Positions 1 to 5,321 of a DNA stretch of 6,508 bases are shown piece after piece. Each line of letters begins with the position of its first letter. Position 1 is the first letter of the stretch. The DNA is from an uncultured Clostridia bacterium (GTDB lineage: Bacteria; Bacillota; Clostridia; Oscillospirales; CAG-272). The notes beneath the pieces are model-generated. The model saw only the letters and a program-made list of their open reading frames with translations, did not search any database and was not told the origin of the DNA. The position numbers and the translations under genes were made by a program. The stretch covers positions 1 to 6,508 of the forward strand of contig CALEJO010000174.1 of the NCBI GenBank assembly GCA_937898155.1, given 5' to 3'.

Positions 1-492
1 ATGATCGCCACGGTGATCAACTGTCTCGCTTTGCAGGATACGTTCGTCCGGCTCGGCATGGACGCGCGCGTCATGACCGCGGTCGAAATGAAAGCGTTTG
101 CGGAGCCGTTCACGCGGGATCAGGCGATCGCGCATCTGGAAGCGGGGCGCGTCGTGATCTTCGGTTGCGGAATCGGCAGTCCTTATTTCTCGACCGACAC
201 GGCGGCGGTTTTACGCGCGGCGGAAATCAACGCAGACATCGTTTTGCTCGCGAAAAACGTGAACGGCGTTTATACCGCCGATCCGAAACTCGATCCGAAC
301 GCCAAAAAGATCGACAGCATCGACTATATTGACATTTTGCAAAAAGGACTGCGCGTGCTGGACTTCACGGCAACGTCGTTCAGCATGGAAAATAAGATCC
401 CGATCCTGCTCTTTGGACTGGATCACCCCGAAAATATCATCAAAGCCGTTTCCGGTGAAAAAATCGGAACGATTGTAGGAGGAACAAAATGA
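1..492 (+). CDS. pyrH: UMP kinase (uridylate kinase), C-terminal two thirds; 5' end outside window
   Basis: Bacterial UMP kinase of the amino-acid kinase fold, which phosphorylates UMP to UDP with ATP in the cytoplasm (pyrimidine nucleotide synthesis). The 163 visible residues start at the internal motif MIATVIN-LALQD, which lies well inside the protein in E. coli and Bacillus. The ATG at position 1 is therefore an internal Met, and roughly 70-80 N-terminal residues, including the glycine-rich nucleotide loop, are missing. Visible family blocks are AEPFTRDQAI-HLE-GRVVIF (about 34-54), the substrate loop G-I-G-S-P-Y-F-S-T-D-T (57-67), LRAAEI-AD (71-79), NGVYTADPK (88-96) and the C-terminal GEKIGT (152-157). 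The usual TGNP of the substrate loop reads IGSP here (see findings). The stop codon overlaps the frr start as ATGA, so the two are translationally coupled. The frr Shine-Dalgarno sequence lies inside the last pyrH codons. Identity is very secure from motifs and from adjacency to frr. Confidence 0.96.
   Translation: MIATVINCLALQDTFVRLGMDARVMTAVEMKAFAEPFTRDQAIAHLEAGRVVIFGCGIGSPYFSTDTAAVLRAAEINADIVLLAKNVNGVYTADPKLDPNAKKIDSIDYIDILQKGLRVLDFTATSFSMENKIPILLFGLDHPENIIKAVSGEKIGTIVGGTK
477..482 (+). promoter_or_regulatory. Ribosome binding site of frr
   Basis: A perfect AGGAGG ends 6 nt before the frr ATG at 489. It lies within the final codons of pyrH, so frr can initiate independently as well as by coupling through the ATGA overlap. 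Confidence 0.9.
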
Positions 493-1043
493 AACTGAAT
501 GCGACCGAATACGAAGACAAAATGAAAAAAACGCTCGCCTCTTATGAGTCTGATCTGGAATCGATCCGCCTCGGCAGAGCAAGCGCTCTGGTGCTGAACA
601 AAATCACCGTTGATTATTACGGCGTTCCCACGCAGATCAGCCAGATGGCGGAAGTGAAAGCGACGGACGCGCGCACATTGATGATCACGCCGTGGGATGC
701 GAGCACGCTTCGCTCGATCGAAAAAGCGATCAATATGAGCGATCTCGGCATCAATCCGCAGAACGACGGCAAATCCATCCGTCTCGGCTTCCCGCCCATG
801 ACGGAGGAAACCAGAAAACAGAAGAAAAAAGAAGTGGAGAGCAAGGGCGAGGAGATCAAAGTTGCGATCCGCAATATCCGCCGCGACGCCAATGACAAAT
901 GCAAAACGATGAAAAAGAATTCCGAAATGACAGAAGACGAGCAGAAAGCGTCCGAAAAGCAGGTGCAGGATCTGACGGATTCTTACATCAAAAAAATCGA
1001 CGCGGTGACGGCAAACAAAGTCAAAGAAATTATGGAGATCTGA
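489..1043 (+). CDS. frr: Ribosome recycling factor
   Basis: Ribosome recycling factor (RRF) works with EF-G to split the post-termination ribosome and free mRNA and tRNA. The 184-residue protein matches the family's usual length (about 185). Family landmarks in order are R-L-G-R-A-S (27-32), the domain II entry VDYYG-PT (41-48), DARTLMI-PWD (60-70), IEKAI-MSDLG-NP-NDG (77-94), IRLGFPPMTEE (97-107) and the conserved helix VAIRNIRRDAND (125-136). Domain I (the three-helix bundle) is formed by about 1-29 and 105-184, and domain II by about 30-104. The charged stretch KKKEVESKGEE (112-122) suits the long helix of the bundle. The start is fixed by AGGAGG 6 nt upstream and by the 4-nt overlap with pyrH. 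The gene is intact. It is followed not by uppS but by a hairpin (1065-1095), so the pyrH-frr transcript may largely end here. Confidence 0.98.
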   Translation: MKLNATEYEDKMKKTLASYESDLESIRLGRASALVLNKITVDYYGVPTQISQMAEVKATDARTLMITPWDASTLRSIEKAINMSDLGINPQNDGKSIRLGFPPMTEETRKQKKKEVESKGEEIKVAIRNIRRDANDKCKTMKKNSEMTEDEQKASEKQVQDLTDSYIKKIDAVTANKVKEIMEI

Positions 1044-1064
1044 CGATCTGTTGGATCTGGCATG

Positions 1065-1095
1065 AAAATTGCCGCCCGCAAAGGCGGCAATTTTT
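1065..1095 (+). terminator. Rho-independent terminator-like hairpin between frr and cdsA
   Basis: Left arm 1065-1076 (AAAATTGCCGCC) and right arm 1083-1094 (GGCGGCAATTTT) are perfect reverse complements. They form a 12-bp stem with a 6-nt loop (CGCAAA, 1077-1082). A run of five Ts (1091-1095) ends the structure and partly belongs to the stem. It starts 22 nt after the frr stop, the usual place for an intrinsic terminator. The T-tract is short and followed by CC, so termination could be partial. The A-run on the left arm means it could also act on minus-strand transcripts. No convincing promoter is visible between it and cdsA, which argues for read-through control or an attenuator rather than a hard operon end. 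Confidence 0.8.
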
Positions 1096-1106
1096 CCACA
1101 TATGAA

Positions 1107-1112
1107 AAGGAG
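1107..1112 (+). promoter_or_regulatory. Ribosome binding site of cdsA (decides the start)
   Basis: AAGGAG ends 6 nt before the ATG at 1119. This selects 1119 over the in-frame ATG at 1062, which would place the hairpin inside the coding region and has no comparable ribosome binding site. Confidence 0.88.
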
Positions 1113-1118
1113 TTTACG

Positions 1119-1994
1119 ATGCTGAAACGTATCATTACCGCGGCGGTGTGCATCGCGGTATTCATTCCCGTTTTGATGTTTTCCGATACGCTCGTTTTTC
1201 CGATCGTGCTCGGCGTGCTCGCGCTGATCGCCATTTTCGAGATCACGGGATGTGTGGACGTGCGACGCAAGTATCATCTTTCGCTTCCGTCCTACCTGTT
1301 CGTCGCCGTGTCTTTCGTTTTGATGACGGTCGCGCTGGATTCGTATATGGCGGAGAAGACGCTTCTTTCGCTCCTCTTTGCGCTCGGATACGCGTATCTC
1401 TTGTTTATCTTTGCCGTCACGATGCTGACGCGCGGAAATATCAAATTCTCGCAGGCGGCGGAGCTCGTTTCGACCACGCTCTATATTCTCATCGGCTTTT
1501 TGAGCATTCTCGTTCTGCGTCGGCATGAAACGGGGAAATATCTCTATCTGCTCGTGTTCCTCGGCGCGTGGATGACGGACACGGGCGCGTATTTCTTCGG
1601 CAAATTCCTCGGCAAGCGCAAGCTGATCCCCGAGGTCAGCCCGAATAAGACCGTAGCGGGCGCGTTCGGCGGCATCGTCGGCTGTATTGTCGGCTACATC
1701 GTGTATGCGCTGATCCTGCAAACGTGGTTTGAAGTCCGTGTGAACTACTGGCTTCTCATCGCACTCGCGGCGGTCATCGCCGTGATTTCGCAGTTCGGCG
1801 ACCTTATCGCCTCGTATATCAAACGCGAGCGGGGCATCAAGGATTACGGCTTCCTTTTCCCGGGACACGGCGGCGTCATGGATCGCTTTGATTCCGTGAT
1901 CGCGGTTTCGCCGGTGCTGACGGCGATCGTGCTTTTGCTTCCGGACAATCTGAACATTTTTGAACAAATGATGCTGGATATCAAAATGTTATGA
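1119..1994 (+). CDS. cdsA: Phosphatidate cytidylyltransferase (CDP-diacylglycerol synthase)
   Basis: Integral membrane enzyme that makes CDP-diacylglycerol from phosphatidic acid and CTP, the branch point for membrane phospholipids. The 291-residue protein is within the family range (about 260-300). It shows around eight hydrophobic segments, approximately 4-20, 25-42, 58-76, 82-101, 118-134, 184-203, 209-226 and 259-276. The CDP-diglyceride synthase signature is complete near the C-terminus: S232-Y-I-K-R, then K241-D, then P248-G-H-G-G-V-M-D-R-F-D258, the acidic residues being the metal/CTP site. Other family blocks are D154-TGAYFFGK, SPNKT (174-178) and QFGDL (225-229). The start at 1119 is chosen from AAGGAG 6 nt upstream. 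The frame is also open back to an ATG at 1062, which would add 19 mostly polar residues. The stop overlaps the dxr start as ATGA. It normally follows uppS in Firmicutes, but here it follows frr and a hairpin directly. Confidence 0.97.
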   Translation: MLKRIITAAVCIAVFIPVLMFSDTLVFPIVLGVLALIAIFEITGCVDVRRKYHLSLPSYLFVAVSFVLMTVALDSYMAEKTLLSLLFALGYAYLLFIFAVTMLTRGNIKFSQAAELVSTTLYILIGFLSILVLRRHETGKYLYLLVFLGAWMTDTGAYFFGKFLGKRKLIPEVSPNKTVAGAFGGIVGCIVGYIVYALILQTWFEVRVNYWLLIALAAVIAVISQFGDLIASYIKRERGIKDYGFLFPGHGGVMDRFDSVIAVSPVLTAIVLLLPDNLNIFEQMMLDIKML

Positions 1995-3142
1995 AAACAA
2001 TGACAGTTCTCGGCTCGACCGGTTCGATCGGCGAGCAGGCGCTCGACATCGCTTCGCGCCGTCAGATGACGGTCGAAGCGTTGGCGCTCGGTAAGAATAT
2101 CAAACGCGGCGAAGAGCAGATCCGCGCCTTTCGCCCGCAATATGTCGCCGTGGCGGACGAGTCCGCCGCGTCCGAACTGAAACAAAACGTCAAGGACCTT
2201 TCTGTGCGCGTTTTTTCGGGGCGTGACGGCGTTTGCGAGATGATCGGGCATCTTTCCTCGGACATCTGTCTCAACGCCATCAGCGGCTTCGCCGGGCTTC
2301 GCCCGACCATTGCCGCGCTCGACCGTTTCCCGCGGATCGGGCTTGCCAATAAAGAAACCATTGTCGCCGCGGGCTCGCTCGTGATGCAAACCGCCGCGGA
2401 GAAGGGGTGCGAGATCATTCCCGTGGACAGCGAGCACAGCGCGATCTTTCAATGCCTGCACGGCGAATCGCCGGAAAGCGTGCGTCGGATTCTTCTGACG
2501 TGTTCCGGCGGACCGTTCTTCGGAAAAACGAGGGACGAGCTTGCCGGCGTGACGCCGGAAAAGGCGCTCGGACATCCGACGTGGAATATGGGCGCGAAGA
2601 TCACGATCGACTGCGCCACACTGATGAACAAGGGGCTCGAAGTCATCGAGGCGATGCACCTCTTTCACGTGCCCGTCGGGAAGATCGAGGTCGTCATTCA
2701 TCGCGAGAGCATAATCCATTCCATGGTGGAATACAATGATAGAGCGATCAAAGCGCAACTCGGCGCGTCCGATATGCGACTGCCGATCCAATACGCGATC
2801 ACGTATCCCGACCGCGAGGAATCGCCGTCCGCGCCGCTCGATTTCGCGGCACTCGGCAAACTCACGTTTTATAAACCGGATCGGGAGACGTTCCCGCTTC
2901 TGGCGCTTGCGGAACGCGTGGCTTCGCTCGGCGGACTGCTTCCGTGCGTGATGAACGCGGCGAACGAAGTCGCCGTATCGCTCTTTTTGCAACAAAAAAT
3001 CGGGTTCACCGAGATTTCCGACCTCGTTTTGCGGGTCGTGAACGCGTATCCGAATCGGGAAGCGCCCACGCTTGCCGAAATCGAGGCGGCGGATGCCGAC
3101 GCGCGTCAGCGTGCGGCGGCGCTTTGTCCGGTGAACTGCTAA
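1991..3142 (+). CDS. dxr: 1-deoxy-D-xylulose 5-phosphate reductoisomerase
   Basis: Second step of the MEP isoprenoid pathway: NADPH-dependent rearrangement and reduction of DXP to MEP in the cytoplasm; the target of fosmidomycin. Length is 383 residues (family about 380-400). The NADPH loop G8-S-T-G-S-I-G14 is at the extreme N-terminus. LANKE is at 118-122 and the metal-binding motif PVDSEHSA at 144-151 (D146 and E148; third ligand E217 in MNKGLE). The flexible loop HPTWNMG is at 195-201 (H195, W198) and the substrate residues N213/K214 follow. HRESIIHSMVEY (237-248) and MNAANEVAV (321-329) complete the family pattern. Where E. coli has Ser222 in DSAT-MNKG, this protein has C208, and C171 precedes the conserved S172 (see findings). 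The start overlaps the cdsA stop (ATGA) with only weak Shine-Dalgarno potential, so translation is probably coupled. An ATG three codons downstream (2000) is a possible alternative start. Confidence 0.98.
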   Translation: MKTMTVLGSTGSIGEQALDIASRRQMTVEALALGKNIKRGEEQIRAFRPQYVAVADESAASELKQNVKDLSVRVFSGRDGVCEMIGHLSSDICLNAISGFAGLRPTIAALDRFPRIGLANKETIVAAGSLVMQTAAEKGCEIIPVDSEHSAIFQCLHGESPESVRRILLTCSGGPFFGKTRDELAGVTPEKALGHPTWNMGAKITIDCATLMNKGLEVIEAMHLFHVPVGKIEVVIHRESIIHSMVEYNDRAIKAQLGASDMRLPIQYAITYPDREESPSAPLDFAALGKLTFYKPDRETFPLLALAERVASLGGLLPCVMNAANEVAVSLFLQQKIGFTEISDLVLRVVNAYPNREAPTLAEIEAADADARQRAAALCPVNC

Positions 3143-3154
3143 CGGAGAAACTTT

Positions 3155-4210
3155 ATGATCGTTCTTTATATTTTGATCGCGATTCTGATTTTCGGCTTTT
3201 TGATTTTTGTCCACGAGCTCGGACATTATCTGACGGCGCGGCTCTTTTCCGTGAAAATCTATGAATTTTCCATCGGAATGGGACCGAAGCTCCTCTCCAA
3301 AACCTCGAAAAAAACCGGAATCGCCTATTCGCTCCGGCTTTTGCCGATCGGCGGCTTTGTCAGTATGGCAGGGGAAGACGCCGAAACCGACGAGCCGGAC
3401 GCGCTGAATAAAAAGCCCGTCTGGCAGAGGATCGTCGTCACGGCGGCGGGCGCTTTCATGAATCTTTTCGTCGGACTGCTCGTGATGCTCCTCATCACGG
3501 CGACCTCCAAATCCATCGCGTCCACGACGATCCACAGTTTTGTCGAAAACGCGACATCGTGCGAATGCGGGGAAAATAGTCTCCTGCCAAAGGACAAAAT
3601 CCTCCGCGTCGGCAACCGCAGAACGCACATCTCCTATGACGTCGGATATAACATCATGCGCAAAGGCACCGAGCCGATCGACATTCTCGTGCTTCGCGAC
3701 GGAGAAGAAGTACTTCTGAGCGGCGTTGTGTTCCCGACGATCGTCGAGCAGGGTATCACATGGGGCAGTCCCGATTATTACGTTTACGCAAAGCAAAAGA
3801 CCGTCGGCACCGTCCTTTCGGAATCGTTCTGGTATTCCGTTTCCATGGTGCGGATGGTTTACGATTCCCTTTACGATCTCATCACCGGCAGATACGGGCT
3901 CGAAGCTCTGTCAGGTCCCGTCGGCATCACCGAGGTGATCTCGGACAGCGCGGCGACCGCTGTCAAAACGAAAGACGCGTCCGCACTGCTGCTTCTCATC
4001 GTTTTGCTCGCCGTCAATCTCGGCGTCATGAATTTGCTCCCGCTTCCGGCGCTCGACGGCGGACGCATCGTATTCATGCTCATTGAGGGAATTTTCGGGA
4101 AACCCATCAACCGCAATGTCGAGGGATATATCCACACCGTCGGTATGGCAATCTTGCTGTTGCTGATGCTATTTATCACCGTAAAAGACGTATTCAAACT
4201 GTTTGGATAA
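3155..4210 (+). CDS. rseP: RseP-family site-2 intramembrane zinc metalloprotease
   Basis: Site-2 protease (peptidase M50; RseP/RasP/YluC type) that cuts transmembrane segments of regulators such as anti-sigma factors, and leftover signal peptides, inside the membrane. It has 351 residues, typical of Clostridia. Transmembrane segment 1 carries the zinc-binding HELGH (20-24), followed by GMGPKL (41-46) and the membrane re-entrant region LRLLPIGGFV (60-69). A second membrane helix spans about 95-115, then one PDZ-like domain at about 130-195. GPVGI is at 254-258, and the third active-site helix has N293-LLPLPALDGG303, where D301 is the third zinc ligand. A final hydrophobic segment is at 328-343. 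The PDZ region has an unusual Cys-Glu-Cys at 136-138. GGAG (3144-3147) lies 7 nt before the ATG, and dxr ends 12 nt upstream. The substrate cannot be inferred, since no anti-sigma factor gene is nearby. Confidence 0.96.
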   Translation: MIVLYILIAILIFGFLIFVHELGHYLTARLFSVKIYEFSIGMGPKLLSKTSKKTGIAYSLRLLPIGGFVSMAGEDAETDEPDALNKKPVWQRIVVTAAGAFMNLFVGLLVMLLITATSKSIASTTIHSFVENATSCECGENSLLPKDKILRVGNRRTHISYDVGYNIMRKGTEPIDILVLRDGEEVLLSGVVFPTIVEQGITWGSPDYYVYAKQKTVGTVLSESFWYSVSMVRMVYDSLYDLITGRYGLEALSGPVGITEVISDSAATAVKTKDASALLLLIVLLAVNLGVMNLLPLPALDGGRIVFMLIEGIFGKPINRNVEGYIHTVGMAILLLLMLFITVKDVFKLFG

Positions 4211-4211
4211 A

Positions 4212-4217
4212 AGGTGG
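4212..4217 (+). promoter_or_regulatory. Ribosome binding site of ispG (decides the start)
   Basis: AGGTGG, a one-mismatch Shine-Dalgarno, ends 6 nt before the ATG at 4224. This favours 4224 over the in-frame TTG at 4203, which would overlap the end of rseP and add seven residues not expected in the family. Confidence 0.75.
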
Positions 4218-4223
4218 CAGAGG

Positions 4224-5309
4224 ATGGATTATCAAACAATCAGACGAAAAACGAAAGAAATTCATATCGGCGGCGTGACGGTCGGCGGCAATGCCCCGAT
4301 CGCCGTGCAGTCGATGACCAATACGGACTCGCATGATTTCGCCGCGACCTACGCACAGATCAAGGCGCTGGAAGCGGCGGGGTGCGACATCGTGCGGCTT
4401 GCGATGCCCGACATCGAGGCGTGCCGGACAATCGCGAAACTGAAAGAGAGTGACGTCAAAATTCCGCTTGTGGCGGACATCCACTTCGACTATCGCATCG
4501 CGCTCGAAGCCGCCGCCGCGGGCGTGGACAAGATCCGTATCAATCCCGGCAATATCGGCAGCGACGACCGCGTGAAAGCGGTCGCGGACGAGTGCCGTCG
4601 CCGCGGACTTCCGATCCGCATCGGCATCAACAGCGGCTCGCTCGAAAAACATATCCTCGAAAAACACGGCGCCCCGACGCCCGCGGCGCTCGCGGAAAGT
4701 GCACTTTACCACGCGAAATTGCTCGAAAAATTTGATTTCACGGACATCGCGATCTCGATCAAATCGAGCGACGTCTATTCGATGATCGCGGCAAACCGCC
4801 TCGTTGCCGCCGCGTGCGACTATCCGCTCCATATCGGCGTCACGGAAGCGGGGCGCGGCGAAAAAGGAACGCTCAAATCGGCGATCGGCGTCGGCACGCT
4901 TCTTTCCGAGGGCATCGGCGATACGCTCCGTGTTTCGCTGACCGATTCTCCCGTCAAGGAGATCGAGGCGGCGGAATCCATTCTGCGTGCGCTCGATTTG
5001 ACGGCAAAGCCGCACGTTAATATCGTTTCGTGCCCGACCTGCGGCAGAACGAAAATCAATCTCATTCCGCTTTGCGCGGAACTCGAAGAACGGCTGAAAG
5101 AAATTCACCCGAAAAAATCGTTGACTGTCGCGGTCATGGGATGCGTCGTCAACGGACCGGGCGAGGCAAGGGAAGCCGATTTCGGCATCGCGGGCGGTGT
5201 CGGCGAAGCGGTCTTCTTCTCGCACGGAGAGCTCATCCGGAAGATTCCGGAAAAAAATATTGTAAACGAACTGATTCGGGAGATCAAAATCAGAAGCGAA
5301 TCGGACTGA
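4224..5309 (+). CDS. ispG: 4-hydroxy-3-methylbut-2-enyl diphosphate synthase (GcpE)
   Basis: MEP-pathway iron-sulfur enzyme that reductively opens the cyclic diphosphate MEcPP to HMBPP, the step before IPP/DMAPP. It has 361 residues, matching the short bacterial form (about 350-370) without the extra central domain of plant enzymes. The N-terminal TIM-barrel shows VQSMTNTD (28-35), GCDIVRLA-PD (53-63), PLVADIHFDYR-AL (81-94), KIRINPGNIG (103-112), IRIGINSGSLE (131-141) and HIGVTEAG (203-210). The C-terminal domain has the [4Fe-4S] ligands C270 and C273 (SCPTCGR) and C307 (MGCVVNGPGE), with E314 in the position of the glutamate ligand. The start at 4224 follows AGGTGG by 6 nt. It lies 13 nt after rseP and 12 nt before polC, and shares a pathway with dxr two genes upstream. 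All catalytic residues are present and the gene is intact. Confidence 0.98.
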   Translation: MDYQTIRRKTKEIHIGGVTVGGNAPIAVQSMTNTDSHDFAATYAQIKALEAAGCDIVRLAMPDIEACRTIAKLKESDVKIPLVADIHFDYRIALEAAAAGVDKIRINPGNIGSDDRVKAVADECRRRGLPIRIGINSGSLEKHILEKHGAPTPAALAESALYHAKLLEKFDFTDIAISIKSSDVYSMIAANRLVAAACDYPLHIGVTEAGRGEKGTLKSAIGVGTLLSEGIGDTLRVSLTDSPVKEIEAAESILRALDLTAKPHVNIVSCPTCGRTKINLIPLCAELEERLKEIHPKKSLTVAVMGCVVNGPGEAREADFGIAGGVGEAVFFSHGELIRKIPEKNIVNELIREIKIRSESD

Positions 5310-5315
5310 AAGGAG
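5310..5315 (+). promoter_or_regulatory. Ribosome binding site of polC
   Basis: AAGGAG, immediately after the ispG stop, ends 6 nt before the ATG at 5322. The 12-nt intergenic space leaves no room for a separate promoter, so polC is probably co-transcribed with ispG or has a promoter inside it. Confidence 0.87.
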
Positions 5316-5321
5316 AGCGTT

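Noticed and set aside
1..3. ATG at the first base as the real start of pyrH
   Set aside because: The residues after it match an internal motif of UMP kinase, and the protein would be far too short, without its N-terminal nucleotide-binding part.
1036..1059. Three GATCTG copies around the frr stop codon
   Set aside because: They are irregularly spaced 6-base words in a short stretch, partly inside coding sequence. They are too weak to call a repeat or operator.
1044..1118. A sigma-A promoter for cdsA in the frr-cdsA gap
   Set aside because: TTGGAT (1051) has no -10 match at about 17 bp spacing, and the TATGAA at 1101 has no -35. I could not support a promoter by eye.
423..1967. 514-residue open frame on the minus strand across frr and cdsA
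   Set aside because: It is in exact codon register with the sense genes (their codon starts share the same phase). It stays open because sense codons TTA, CTA and TCA are rare here. Its protein is a low-information Arg/His/Asp/Phe-rich string with no family motif, and the sense strand is fully explained.
1844..3796. 650-residue open frame on the minus strand across cdsA, dxr and rseP
   Set aside because: It is again codon-register antisense to dxr and rseP and spans three gene boundaries, which a real gene would not do. It has no recognisable domain.
4203..4205. TTG as the ispG start, overlapping rseP
   Set aside because: The ATG at 4224 has a well-placed AGGTGG and gives the family's normal N-terminus.
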